Origin: Hyalella azteca
Taxonomy: Eukaryota; Arthropoda; Malacostraca; Amphipoda; Hyalellidae
DNA length: 64,000 nucleotides
Assembly: GCF_000764305.2 (NCBI RefSeq)
Contig: NW_025944920.1
Coordinates: forward strand, 186,001 to 250,000
Direction of reading: 5' to 3'
Notes under the pieces: model-generated
The model's input: only the letters and a program-made list of their open reading frames with translations
What the model was told of the DNA's origin: nothing
The model's database searches: none
Position numbers and translations under genes: made by a program
Shown: piece after piece, positions 1 through 10,943 of the stretch
Layout of the letters: every line of letters begins with the position of its first letter
Numbering within the stretch: position 1 is the first letter of the stretch

Positions 1-371
1 ACTTTTAGCATAAGGCTGCACCCCTGACCGATTAAAAATGAAGTTACAGGGCAGAAGAATTTGACCACGTTACTTAATAAATAGAAATTGGACTTATGCA
101 CTCTAAATTCCTAAATAATATTAGATGGTACATGCATTGTTGGATCTTAAACAATTTTAACGTGGGAATTCACAAAAATTTCAGCAAGACGGGACTTTTT
201 TGAGCAAATTGGGATTATTAGCTCGTCAAGCATGAAATTGTTTTTCTTTTACTACATCACCAACTACGGAGGCAACAGGCCAAGACTGTACTGATTATCC
301 TGCACTAAACTTTGCATCTAAACACCATATTATGCTTATGGCCTTATGTCAAGTCTAGGATGTCTTCGTCC
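1..371. other. no feature recognised
   Basis: AT-rich sequence without a supported exon or repeat array. It may be the 3' flank of the LINE fragment that follows on the minus strand. Confidence 0.4.
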
Positions 372-460
372 ATGGTCACGCTGATGCATCGCTTTCGTCG
401 ACCACTGTCTTCAAGCCGCCGATAGCAGGTCGCCCGCTACCGGAACCCGGAGGTAACTAA
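372..460 (-). mobile_element. LINE 3'-region fragment, copy of the one at 28 kb
   Basis: Read on the minus strand this segment aligns by eye to the plus-strand sequence at about 28180-28270. Both contain the string GCGACCTGC-TATCGGCGGCTT, followed by a GACGAA...GCATCAGCRTGACC block. The 28-kb copy continues from a LINE-like C-terminal reading frame, so this is probably the matching end of a second, more decayed copy in the opposite orientation. No intact coding frame remains here. Confidence 0.5.
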
Positions 461-2016
461 GATGCTCTTACCAGTACTCAGATGATAGAGTGGACGGGTT
501 AATGAAGGCAGAATTGATTCACTGTTAATTGGTGTCGTTAAGGAAAGATTCCAGGCGCTCCATTCAGGACCGAACGGTGTTCAAAATTGTTGCTCCCCGC
601 TGCACTAGAGTCCGAAGGCAACGGTGACAGCAAAATCCAGTCCTAAATTCTGCAATCACGCGTGAATTTTGCGTAAAGGTCCGAGTGGATTCCTTACTGT
701 ATACCAAAATATGTGTTTGTATTTACTATGTTCGCATAAGAGTATGTTGTAAAGGAGTTTATGCAAGTATTAGCCCTGTAAAGGTGTCTGCACTTTGCAC
801 ACTATAATATATACTGATTGAAGCACAAGAGCCGAGTTTGCTTAGAACAGCACTGATAACTCAATCCATGTTATTATTGATATTATGCTCATGGAAGTTT
901 AAGGAATTAATTATTTCTTAATTAATTATGATTAATTAATTTAATACCATCACACTGTATTCACATTCTTCACTGTATTCACAGTTAACCCACAAACCGC
1001 CGTATGTCACTCTCCGGGAACATAACTTTCAATTTAAATTATACATAAACTATTGAGTGTAGCAACCTGAGGACGTTTGTACGCAACAGAGAACATTTTA
1101 AAGTTGTCGTACGTGGCGGCAACCATCAGTGCAAGTCATTTTGCGCTCACTAGCAACGTATCCTTTTTGTGAAGTAGACTTGTGAGAATATTGCTCCTGT
1201 TACTCATGTCAGGCGGTAGAGGGTTAATGATCGTTGTCAGAGGGATTGAAAAGCAGCAGCAGTTTTCTCGTCGTTTGAACCTCATTTTTTTGGGTTTATT
1301 TGAAATGTGAAGAGAGGGTCTCGATAATTGCGAATGTGAAGTGTGGTCTAAATGTTTTATCACTATTATCATTCTCGTATTTATACTTCGTATTTTTATC
1401 GTGTGGAGAACGAGGATTGTTCAGCAATCTCATGAACGGTTTTGCAGATCACAGAAAACACGAGTTTTTACAATTATATTCGTGCACTGGGTAAATACAA
1501 TAGACCAGATTCTCTATTCACATCCTCTTGTATCGAAAAAATTAATGCATATAGAACATTTAAATTTTAAAACCTTAATTAATTCCGGAAATCTCTGAAC
1601 CTTAAGAAATGACTACTTCTATAAAAAACTGATAATTTTTGTTTAATATATATGTTTATTATTCCCCAACAAGTTGAATTTGGATGATTAGATATTTGCG
1701 CGTTATCTCATTTAGCTCTTCTTTAGCGTGTTCCTTCTCATTTAGTAATTAAATATAATATAATAATAATAATATAATAATTAAATCACATGATAACTGA
1801 GTGAGTCTTCGCAATAAATGGGCACATACAAAATTTTGTTTAATGGAGTCATATTCATTATCCTTTGCTACTTTGGTTAATTTAGCCCGTATTTAGCGTT
1901 GTAGCAGAGAATAAAATGTTGTGCGGCTTACTTGCTAAGATTAGCACAAGACAATAAAGGATAACGCAGCAGAACATTAAATGTAACGCAGAGAAGAGCA
2001 AAGAGAAACGCTGTAG
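461..2016. other. AT-rich non-coding sequence
   Basis: Nothing supported as a gene. The first 180 bases are GC-richer and may belong to the preceding LINE fragment. Around 910-945 there is a short TTAATTAATTA-rich tract, and around 1755-1785 an AATAAT-rich tract. Confidence 0.4.
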
Positions 2017-2170
2017 AGTAAACGGTGATGCAGCAGACAGTAAACAGGGACGCTGCAGTGAGTAAACAGTGACGCTGCAGAGAGTAAACTGTGACGCAGC
2101 AGACAGTAAACAGGGACGCTGCAGAGAGTAAACAGTGACGCTGCAGAGAGTAAACTGTGATGCAGCATAA
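2017..2170. repeat. 22-bp minisatellite, 7 units
   Basis: Seven consecutive 22-bp units with no length change. The unit begins AGTAAACAGTGACGCTGCAG. Variants at AGTG/ACTG/AGGG and GCTGCAG/GCAGCAG alternate between units, hinting at a 44-bp or 66-bp higher-order repeat. The minus-strand reading frame across it is a by-product of the array. Confidence 0.9.
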
Positions 2171-3428
2171 ACAAAAGAAGTAAGCAGGTTACAGTGAAGA
2201 GTTGAAAGGTAGCTGTGGACCTTTTGTCATATTTAATTAATTTCTCGTTATGAAGCTACTGGACACAAAATCGATAAGATTCCGTGCGATCCAATTATTC
2301 AACAGTGAAGCATCTTTAATTTTTTTAACATGAATTTGCTCCACAAGTCGTAATAGAAAGATTTTAGATCTCATGAGTGGAAGTTTAAGGAAGTTATTTT
2401 AATATGTCTTTGCCTCTTTGGTTACATAAATAATTTTCATATAATTGAAGTCCTTTCTGCAATTTTTTAAAAATTGTTTCCTATGTAATATTTCAATGCT
2501 GCTGGAGAGTTATCAACGACCAGACGACAGTTTCACGAATGTGGTAAAGTTATCATTCAAACATTATTGAACTAGGTCTTTATATATTATGTAATCATAA
2601 GAAATTTACTCACACGCACACGAAAATATCAAGAATATAAATATTTCGTACCACATACACAAATATACGATGACATAATATAGGAACATAATATAATATT
2701 CATTTAATACTACGGGCAACAACTCTCGCCGATTTACAACAGTGTAATTTTTTTAGTGAATTCTCAGTGCCAGTCGAAGAATAATAACTTTTCGGACTGA
2801 TGTGCGTTCACGCGTTTGTCTATGTGCACCCAGGGTGGACAAAAATTGCAGGGAAAAAATTAATAATAATAATAATAATGACATAATTATGCCTTAATTC
2901 TTAGAAGTTATTCACTTCACTGAGAAGTTTTTAAAGAAAATCGAAAAAAATGAACTGTGTGAGCTCCAAATGAAAAAATGAGCTCCCAATGAATTGTTTG
3001 ACAGATCATATATGGTAAAAACCATGATGAATTACTCGCCTCAACACAGTACACAGAAAATGTTTATCAGCTAAATATATAACATATTTTAGCCTTGATT
3101 TGACCAGACCAAGGCGTGGTACAACGAGTCGTGGTACAACGGTACAAGGCGTGGTACACGGTCATGGCATGGAACTTCCTCATAACTTCATTACTTCTTC
3201 CCGTTGCCTTGCGCTCTTTCTACCTTTTTTGTATTTCTTAATCAATATAATTTGCCATATTTAAGATATTTATACTGATGAATTTGTCCGTCTATTCCTT
3301 TCCTCATGTTTTTATTCTATCCACTATATTAAATGGCATCCAATAATTTGATAGAATCTTCTGATTATCCATGCACAAATGTTCATCGATCAAGTGATAA
3401 CATACATGAATTTCTATTTTAGCCATGC
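2171..3428. other. AT-rich non-coding sequence
   Basis: No supported exon. Near 3108-3165 there is a short imperfect repeat built on the string GGCGTGGTACAACG. (AAT)n-like tracts occur at about 2862-2880. Confidence 0.4.
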
Positions 3429-3434
3429 TTTATT
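3429..3434 (-). promoter_or_regulatory. AATAAA polyadenylation signal of the C-type lectin gene
   Basis: The minus strand reads AATAAA here, about 150 bases downstream of the lectin stop codon at 3586, a plausible 3'-UTR length. It is the first canonical hexamer I see after the stop. Confidence 0.5.
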
Positions 3435-3585
3435 TTACTTTACTGTATCGTCTTCTGATTTAATTTCACAAAACAAGAATCTTCATGAAAGGAAAGTGTC
3501 TAATTTTCTATTCACCTTTCCGTGAAGAATTAACACTGAGAAAGGATTCATCTCTCGGGAATATTTGAATTCCTGCTCCCGGCTT

Positions 3586-3834
3586 TCAGAACTGAGCGAC
3601 ACAGAACTGCGTGACGGGGTCACCGATCGAGCAGAACCAGTCGAGATAAACCAGGTTCTGATAGCCGAGCTCCATGCAATCCTGTCCGCCATAATTCGGG
3701 TTGCCTGATCCCCAGTTGATGATGGAAGTCGGTACGACATCTCCGGTGCTCCAGGTGACGTAGGCTCCGTCTGCCCGACGTACGATGTCCACGTAGAAGT
3801 ATGTGGCGGATCTTATGGACAGAATGGCCTTTTC
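3586..3834 (-). CDS. C-type lectin exon 4 (C-terminal half of the lectin domain)
   Basis: Terminal coding exon, 249 bases, residues 119-200. It follows a TTATTTTCAG acceptor at 3835-3844 and starts with codon GAA in phase 0. It holds the core of the lectin fold: the VTWSTG strand (144-149), IINWGSGNPN (156-165) with the variant calcium-binding triplet NPN, the conserved DCMEL (170-174), LDWFC (182-186) and the terminal FC (195-196). The stop codon follows FCVAQF directly, as is usual for single-domain lectins. Base composition is clearly GC-richer than the flanking introns. Confidence 0.85.
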   Translation of the reverse strand, partial: EKAILSIRSATYFYVDIVRRADGAYVTWSTGDVVPTSIINWGSGNPNYGGQDCMELGYQNLVYLDWFCSIGDPVTQFCVAQF

Positions 3835-6800
3835 CTGAAAATAAATTACAATAATTGGATAAAAATCAATTTGAAGGATTTCAAATTATCTATTTTATTA
3901 TGTATTGTATTGTTTAAATTATCTATTGTATTGTGTATTGTTATTGTTTAAATTATCTTTTGTGTTATGTATTGTTATTGTTTAAATTATCTATTATGTA
4001 TTACCATCAAATACTGTTTAATTTACTGTATACAAAATAAACGCTACACTAGTATTTCAGTTTAATTGCCTGGATTATATAAATAAGATTTCTAACGTTC
4101 ACTACATGATCTCAAAGTCGGGAGTTAGTTTTAGACAACTGCAAGATCGATAATTCAATTACGGGAAGATTTAGGCACAACGACCAAAAAGTGACTACTG
4201 TACTGCAGGTATCTCAGACAAACGCAATTCGGCTGCATGATCTGAGCTTTATGTCAAAAACCAGGATACCGCACTCCCCATATCATTACATATTTAGATA
4301 TCCAAAGCTTTCTATCACATCCCACGATGACCAACACAAACACTATTATGCTCCAATACATCTGGTCACACGACTGAAGGACACGTCAAATGCGGTTTCA
4401 TTTAATTAAAACAAAAGAATTTCAATCTGCACTTAACCTAGAGGCAATGCCATTGGCAGAGGCATCTCAACTCGCCCTAACTGGGTTTCAGAATCTATGT
4501 TGAACAATTTCGAATATAATAGTTTTCAACTCATCGTGGCGTCATACTTAGTAGCACTGACAAGCATTGAAATTTGGCGTAATCATAACAAGCATTTAGG
4601 CAAAACATCTGTGGTGAGAATCCATCAGATTTAAAAGCATTCAAATGTTAGCTACTGGTGTCTGTTTGAATATACTCAGTTTTAAAGCTTCAAATTCTTC
4701 TGTCCCACACGTGGGAAAGCGCCCGCGAGGGTGGAAATTTGCATGGGCAACCGCTCGTGGACAAGAAGGCTCATGGGACTCATCTGCGTGGAACTAAAAA
4801 TGCGCGTTCCTCGTAGGGTAACAACTCAAATCGTAGGGTGATAACTCAACTCGTACGGTGACAACTCAACTCGTAGGGTGATAACTCAACTCGTAGGGTG
4901 ACAACTCAACTCGTAGGGTGACAACTCAACTCGTAGAGTGACAAATCAAAATATTGCGAAGCCATAAAGACATTGCTCAAATTTATCCAATCCCAAAGCT
5001 GCTCTTGCTAACGTAACGATGTCGTTAACATGACGTCAGTGGACACTCAGCTGAGCTAAATCTTGTTGAGCAAGTCCATTTGAATACATGCAGATCTCTT
5101 TGAATATTTGAATATTCTACAGGCACGGCCTGCACTCTCGCTCGGACGTTTTGATGTTCTCTTCATACGTCAGAATTGCGTCTCTCGCGTGAAAACGACC
5201 AGTAAGGAATAAATGTAAGAAGTGAAAGTTAATAAGAATGTACTCAGATCTCTTTGAATAATTTTCAAATTTGTTCAATAATTTTCTATGTTGGGTCTGC
5301 GTTCAACCTCAATTAAATAATTATTTTTTGTTTAAAAATTAAAATAACAAATATCCTCCTAAAAATATATATGCTCCACTAAAATGTTCATGAGACACGT
5401 GCGCAATATACTGAACTTAAATTACGTGTATTACAATTGCAGGTCTTTCACCGAAGATATGGACGCCAAAGTGTGAACATTTTTTAAATTTTAAATGTAA
5501 ATTGGTAAAATAAAATATTAAACTATTTTTTCGGGACATATTACATATAAAAATGTTCGTCCTGACTCAAAGAATATGGGAAAAATAATTTGATCAAAGT
5601 CGTGAGGTTGAAACTCGAGATATAATCGCGATAAGATGATTTGTCGAAAAACTCGTTCACCATCTTTTTTTGTAATGGAAAAAATTTATTTAATTGAACT
5701 TTTTTGGGACAAAAATTATACCAAAATATTTTTAAGCCATGTGAAGATATTTTGGTGACGTTTGAAGGAAATCAATTGAGAATTCTCGAAGAAAAAAATC
5801 TCGGGAGTAAAGCTTCGGCCTCGCTCTTCTAGTCGCGAGATATAATTTGTTACTTTTCGAATGATGGTTCCGATGAAAACACGCGTACTGGCGAGCAAGT
5901 GGGGACTTGCACCCCGGATCCATTTGTTTTATGCGGGCAAAAAAAATAATTGAACTTTCGATCAACAAAATATTGATGAATTTTCTCCAAACTAATTTTG
6001 ACCGACGGAATTTCCGGGAAGTTTAATACTGGGAATCTCCGTGAATTTGTTTTAAAATTTTATGCTTGAGGTACGGAAGGCTCACCAGGGGCGAGATCGG
6101 GTGTGGCGGGAGCTCCATGCCCAAGTCCAAACACGACTGATGAACTCCACTGAAAAGAAACAAACAGAACAAATCTCTTAGATTATACGATGTTTTTGCC
6201 ATGTGCCCTCGTTCTTACTCCATCCATTGGAACCGTTCTGCCCCTTAATAATAGCCGACTAACCAATAACCAATAATGCCGAATACAAAAATAATCGATT
6301 ACTTATGTGGTTTAACTCTACATCCATCATCAGATTTGACTTAGCAATCTACCACTAACCACATTTCGGTACCGAATACTTATGTACCAACGCCACCATT
6401 CCACCATACTCATTGATCACTGTACAGAACCAATTTTTTACCCTTAAATGAATCGCATCAATTGTACACTTCTACCAACTTATCTAATATGTGCACTTGT
6501 TCGTCATTTTTCTATGCCCAAAAAGGAGAAATGCATTTCTTCTTCGGTGTGCTGTTCCTCACATTGGTGTGAGGCGGTGGTGTGAGGTGAGTTACACCAC
6601 CGCCAAGTGAGTTGGCGGTGGATTGGCGGTGGTGTTACTCACTTGGCGGTGGTGTTACTCACTTGGCGGTGGTGTTACTCACTTGGCGGTGGTGGTACTC
6701 ACTTGGCGGTGGTGGTACTCACTTGGCGGTGGTGTTACTCACTTGGCGGTGGTGTTACTCACTTGGCGGTGGTATCTTTCGGTTTGTACTCGTAAATATG

Positions 6801-9800
6801 CAAGTTATCCCTGAAGCGGACGCGCCTGTACACCGCCGCTGGTGTGACCGTCACGGCGCCGGCGATGGACGCGTCGACGACCAGGCGGCACGGCGGCTGA
6901 ACAAACGTGTGTTCAATAAGCGTGTTATTCATGAACAATTGAACATGTTATTCTAATGATGTGCTCTCGAACATTGTCTATCTTGAACATGTCAGTCTCT
7001 AACATAAGTTTCTTTGACAAATATGTTCGAAAAATGCCGGCCACAGCATCAGGACTGTCCCGATTTTATCGTTCAAGATTATAGGGGATTCTGGATATGT
7101 ATTGTAGTGTATGTATGATTTGACGATCTTGGGTTGAATTGTCGGACTTGTAAATTACTGGTGAAGTTGTCCCGTTTAGTACTCATATCTCAACATTGTC
7201 AGGAACGCTGGCGGCTTAAATAATTTCCTCAGATGGGAGTTTTTCAACCTTTTTCATTAAAAATGTAACAGTAAACAGTTACTTATATTAAAGCTTGTGT
7301 AAAGAATCCTGGGTTGATTCCTTAGGTTTCGAGGTTTAGTACTCATTTACAAGTTTCTGAAACAACACAAAAATCATATAAGGAACGTATTCAAATAACG
7401 ACTTAATTCATATTCCAACTGTAAGTATAACATGAATCATATATAAACAAATTACTAATGAGCTCTCACCAAATTACTGGAGCTATGGCATCAATACATC
7501 TCAGCTGACAGACGACTAGTAAATGAGTTGGCGACAAGAATTGAAGCTTCTACTCTATAGAGTAGTCGGTCTATAAGAAATGAGGATGCTTTTAACAGCA
7601 TGTCAAGTTCAGTTTTGAATTTTTCTGGCGATGCAAGTAGATGTTTAATCAGGTTTTAGCGAAGCGATATTTCCTTCTGTCAATAGCAATTCTTCATTGA
7701 TTGCCAAATCTGAGGGTAATATGAATAGTGATAAAATAGTGAGTTGCCGCCTCGGCCAACCCCCTTTTATACAAGCTTAAGATTTCTTGGAAGTTCTGCC
7801 GAGTTTGCAAGGTGTGAATGTTGTTTACCTGCGGGGCGGCCATGGTGAAAAAAAAATTAAAAAATGAAATGGTATCTGCAGTTTTATTATGGGTTCTGTG
7901 TCTGTATCTGATATTGAAATCGTACTCAGCTAATTTGTTTATTGCTTCCACTAATCTGGAATTTCCTCCGGACATATTGTAAAGATAGGGCAGGAGTATG
8001 TGATCCGTGTACAGTATAAATTTAACTTCAAATTAGAAAGATCGAAAGGTTTTATCCCACATCTTATAGCTTCGAGTTTCCTTTCGATCGTTGAAGACCT
8101 ACATTGTGTGTCTGAAATTTCGCTCATTTAGATAATTCCCATTATGAAAAGATTAGCCATAAATATCTCCATGATGATACAATACGTCATGAGCTTCTCC
8201 ATCATGAGCATACTTATCATGAACATCTACATGATGAACATATCCATCTCCACGAACATGAACTCTATTAACGCCGCCATTATTGACATATCCATCAAGA
8301 ACACGCCCATCATAATAATTACAAGACCTTTTAAAACATGTCTTCAAAGATTTAGGCTTGCCCATAGATAACCAACTTATCCTTCATGAAAATGGTTCTT
8401 GAGACATACTGTAAGCACGGATCATCAATCACCTTGCCCATGCATAAACCAACTACTCCAGAACCATGTCTCGAGATTAATCCAGCGATCTTGGTGGAAT
8501 AAAGAACTTATCAAATCGATGCCAAGAGATTAAAGTTCGTTTGAATTATACTCCACTTCCTGTTTCATTTACAGCTTACACACTTTGTCATCGATTAGAG
8601 GCATTTAATCGGACGCGGTAAAATAAAATTAAGGTTCAAATAGTCAGCAACTTCACGTGCGTGTTGGACATGACATGATGACACGGTCACGTGTGGTATA
8701 TCGTGAGCTGATCAAGTGGTATGACGACGTGGTATGACGACGTGGTATGACGACGTGGTATGATGATGTTGTATGACGACGTGGTATGACGACGTGGTAT
8801 GACGACGTGGTATGACGACGTGGTATGACGACGTGGTATGACGACGTGGTATGACGACGTGGTATGGCGACGTGGTATGACGACGTGGTATGACGACGTG
8901 GTATGACGACGTGGTATGACGACGTGGTATGACGACGCGGTATGATGACGTATTCTTAATAGTCTGTCTTTATTCTCTGCAGAAATATTGGCACGTGTAA
9001 TCCATTTCAAGAAATTGTCCGGTTGTTTAAGTATTCATTGTATTAAACTTTAAAAACTCATTCAACTTCAAGAACAAAGGTACTACCAGATGGCCTAACG
9101 ATGTATCGATACCGATGTTGCGTGTACGAGTATCAACATCTAGGTCGCACATTTTTGGTTCCCATTACTTTATGTATTCTGGAATGAATGTTTAATTTCC
9201 AAATATATTTAAGATTCTAACTTTGTAAGTCGCTGCTGAATTCTTTATTTTCTAATACACATTGTATACGTCCTGTCCACCTAGGGCACGCGTGTCATGA
9301 ACTAGGTACCTGTTGTCTGTTTTATTACGATCATTATTTTTTATTTGGTGCTGGGCCTCGAGTGAAGATATAAGAAAACATTTGGCCGGTGTGTTTTAAT
9401 TCTGAAGATTCAATTGGCAATGTACAACTGTTTTAATGTCGTGAACTATGTTCTAAATGAACGATTTTACTTATCAGTGATAACTTACGTGAAATACTAA
9501 TTTTGTGTTGTCATTTTTTTGCAATTGTATATGGTTTGTTTTGTACAGAATCCGATATTGATAAAAGAAGAAAGAAAAATCGTTTAATCAAACCATTAAT
9601 TCGTAAGCAAATATACATTGCAGTCTAAATTTCAGGTTCGAATCTCTAGGATATAAAATTATAAATGGACTGAGTTCAAATGTTTAGTAAGCGATTGGCA
9701 AAAAAGTCAGACTAGGACTTGAATAATTAAATTATAACGAGAGTTGTGAAGTATTACTAGTTGCACCTGATGCTTAATCACCGCAGAACCAAAACCTGGC

Positions 9801-10911
9801 AAATGCGGTCTTTATTGTTATCATTTGTAAATGCCCAGATATATGTACAGTAATGAGTGAAATTACAGATAGCGCCTCCATTGAAGTTCTTAGAAAAAGT
9901 TGGAAGACATCAATTGAATTTATTATTCAAACTCACCCTTAAACTTTAGGCAGTCTCAGTAGATAGAACAGAGCATCACGGAGGTCATTAAACTTCTAAT
10001 TACTTGAAAACCTTATCGCATTAACCTTCTAATTATTTAAAAACCTAATCGAATTAACTTTCTAATTACTAAAACCCTTATCGCATTAACCTTCATGATT
10101 TAATTATTTAAAAACCTAATCGCATTAACCTTCTAATTACTAAAACCCATATCGCATTAACCTTCTATATATAATTATTTAAAAACCTAATCGCATTAAC
10201 CTTCTAATTATTAAAAACCTTATCGCATTACCCTTCTATATATAATTATTTAAAAACCTTATCGCATTAACCTTCTAAATACTTAAAAACCTTATCGCAT
10301 TAATCTTCTAAATACTTAAAAACCTTATCGCATTAACCTTCTATATATAATTATTTAAAAACCTTATCGCATTAACCTTCTAAATACTTGGAAAAACTAA
10401 TCGCATTAACTCACCACTGAAGCTGCCCAGACGAACCCCCCACAGACGTCGCTGACGGCGCATTGCGCGGCGCACGACATCAGGGTGTCCGCATCCCGGT
10501 TCTCGATGGTCCACAACGCGTACACCAGAACCTTGACCAGAGTGAATAACTCGCCTATTCCTGTTGTCATTTTCGCGTAAAATTTCAAATTTGTGTTATT
10601 GATTGTTAAACCTTTACTGTCAATGAGAACTGTGATTTACTGTGAATGATACTATGTATTCTGAGAAGTAAGGGTGAAGGAACACNTTAACCTTCTAATT
10701 ACTTAAAAACATAGCATTAACCTTCTAATTACTTAAAAACATAGCATTAACTCACCACTGACGCTGCCCAGACGAACCCCCCACAGACGTCGCTGACGGC
10801 GCATTGCGCGGCGCACGACATCACGGTGTCCGCATCCCGGTGCTCGATGGTCCACAACGCGTACACCAGAACCTTGACCAGAGTGAATAACTCGCCTACT
10901 CCTGCTGTCAT
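3586..10911 (-). CDS. secreted C-type lectin with apple/PAN-like N-terminus (gene span, 4 exons)
   Basis: Joining 10756-10911, 6763-6896, 6086-6149 and 3586-3834 on the minus strand gives 603 coding bases, 200 residues plus stop. All introns begin GT and end AG, and phases match at every junction (0, 2, 0). Residues 8-22 are hydrophobic and could be a signal segment. C33, C37, C43 and C55 have the spacing of an apple/PAN-like disulfide block. Residues 90-200 form a short C-type lectin fold: SCLDLGMEL at 102-110, WG at 159-160, NPN at 163-165, DC at 170-171, DWFC at 183-186 and the last cysteine at 196. By family rule C103-C196 and C171-C186 should pair. The usual EPN/QPD motif is NPN and WND is replaced by LDW, so sugar specificity is uncertain. 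In invertebrates such proteins are secreted recognition or immune lectins; that role is inferred. Exon 1 has an alternative copy at 10415-10570. Confidence 0.8.
3835..6085. other. intron 3 of the C-type lectin gene
   Basis: 2251 bases between exons 3 and 4, donor CTG|GTGAGC and acceptor TTTTCAG. AT-rich, with a degenerate repeat of TTAAATTATCTATT-like strings at about 3892-4010 and the 20-bp minisatellite at 4811-4950. No other gene seen on either strand. Confidence 0.7.
4811..4950. repeat. 20-bp minisatellite, 7 units
   Basis: Seven units of exactly 20 bp, consensus TCGTAGGGTGACAACTCAAC, the last with substitutions. Inside intron 3 of the lectin gene. Confidence 0.9.
6086..6149 (-). CDS. 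C-type lectin exon 3
   Basis: A 64-base exon flanked by TTTCTTTTCAG and GTGAGC. Its first base completes the codon split from exon 2 (AA|T, Asn97). The next 63 bases encode residues 98-118, including SCLDLGMEL, the typical first conserved cysteine and helix of a C-type lectin domain. It ends in phase 0, as exon 4 requires. It is too short to be found by an open-reading-frame search; the phase match on both sides and the family motif support it. Confidence 0.8.
6150..6762. other. intron 2 of the C-type lectin gene
   Basis: 613 bases. On the coding (minus) strand its first 140 or so bases are the 20-bp minisatellite that repeats the exon 2 splice donor; the rest is AT-rich and ends TTTCTTTTCAG at exon 3. 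A 25-base palindrome lies at 6597-6621. Confidence 0.7.
6597..6621. repeat. perfect 10-bp inverted repeat with 5-base loop
   Basis: Arms CCACCGCCAA and TTGGCGGTGG flank GTGAG. It sits at the edge of the 20-bp array and is an array unit joined to an inverted copy of itself. Confidence 0.85.
6621..6770. repeat. 20-bp minisatellite that repeats the exon 2 splice donor
   Basis: About 7.5 units of ACTTGGCGGTGGTGTTACTC. On the minus strand each junction reads GCCAAGTGAGTA, the very sequence at the exon 2/intron 2 boundary. The transcript-proximal copy (6761-6762) is the donor; six further copies follow at 20-base steps in the intron. The unit contains exon-type sequence (ACCACCGCCAA) as well as intron-type sequence (GTGAGTAAC). 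Confidence 0.9.
6763..6896 (-). CDS. C-type lectin exon 2 (end of apple/PAN-like block, start of lectin domain)
   Basis: 134 bases after the acceptor TTTGTTCAG and before donor CCAA|GTGAGTAAC. It starts in phase 0 with PPCRLVVD, which supplies the fourth cysteine (C55) of the N-terminal block. It continues through VYRRVRF to HIYEYKPKDTTA, which resembles the start of short C-type lectin domains (an aromatic-rich strand before the first helix). It ends with two bases of a split codon, matching exon 3. GC-rich against AT-rich introns. No other reading frame explains this island. Confidence 0.75.
7694..8160 (-). pseudogene. Ty3/gypsy retrotransposon RNase H fragment
   Basis: On the minus strand a reading frame contains KFILYTDH, LVEAINKLAEYDFNIRYRH and NKTADTIS. 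These match in order the RNase H region that follows reverse transcriptase in Ty3/gypsy elements (TDH motif, L.EYDF.I.YR strand, N..AD end). The segment just upstream (about 8030-8120) continues the family pattern in another frame (SSTIERKLEAI), so at least one frameshift separates them, and in-frame stops occur. No LTR, integrase or reverse transcriptase core was seen nearby. It is a relic in intron 1 of the lectin gene. Confidence 0.65.
8716..8949. repeat. 13-bp minisatellite, 18 units
   Basis: Eighteen units of GTGGTATGACGAC with no length change; a few substitutions (GATGATGTT, GGCGAC, GCGG). CpG-bearing in an AT-rich intron. Because 13 is not divisible by 3, a translated frame repeats every 39 bases. 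Confidence 0.92.
9990..10410. repeat. minisatellite starting at the exon 1A splice donor
   Basis: About a dozen imperfect units of roughly 32-42 bp with core ATCGCATTAACCTTCTAATT and an A-rich linker; several units carry an extra TATATA insert. On the coding strand the array begins four bases after the donor GT of exon 1A, at the string GTTAATGCGAT, so the first intron bases are themselves a unit. Confidence 0.85.
10415..10570 (-). CDS. C-type lectin alternative exon 1A
   Basis: 156 bases encoding 52 residues, starting ATGACAACAGG and ending at donor TCAGTG|GTGAGT in phase 0. It differs from exon 1B at four residues (Thr/Ala3, Ile/Val5, Asn/His24, Leu/Val30) and keeps all three cysteines (33, 37, 43). 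An in-frame ATG lies six codons further upstream, so the start could be earlier. No TATA-like sequence is visible upstream, unlike 1B. It could be an alternative first exon or a non-functional duplicate; it has no disabling change. Confidence 0.65.
10687..10750. repeat. short copy of the donor-associated array between the two exon 1 copies
   Basis: Two units of TTAACCTTCTAATTACTTAA type ending ATAGCA, directly at the exon 1B donor. The single undetermined base of the window (10686) lies at its upstream edge, exactly at the duplication junction. Confidence 0.8.
10756..10911 (-). CDS. C-type lectin exon 1B (start codon, signal segment, first three cysteines)
   Basis: 156 bases, 52 residues. 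Residues 8-22 (LFTLVKVLVYALWTI) are the only hydrophobic stretch and are a candidate signal segment, although a lysine interrupts it. CAAQCAVSDVCGGF (33-46) carries the apple/PAN-like cysteines. The exon ends TCAGTG|GTGAGT, phase 0. A TATATATAA string lies about 33 bases upstream of the ATG. The frame stays open further upstream, so a longer N-terminus cannot be excluded. Confidence 0.7.
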
Positions 10912-10943
10912 TTTGGCGCAAAATTTGGAATTTGTGTTAATGA

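Larger units (their letters stand above)
6897..10414. other. intron 1 of the C-type lectin gene
   Basis: About 3.5 kb from exon 1A to exon 2. It contains the gypsy RNase H relic (7694-8160), a low-complexity stretch at about 8150-8330 made of imperfect ATGATGAACATATCC-like strings, the 13-bp minisatellite at 8716-8949 and, next to exon 1A, the TTAACCTTCTAATTA-type array. No additional lectin exon was recognised or needed, because phases already match. Confidence 0.6.

Noticed and set aside
9630..9650. tRNA B-box-like GGTTCGAATCTC
   Set aside because: No A-box at the right distance and no cloverleaf could be folded; not a tRNA gene or a clear tRNA-derived SINE.
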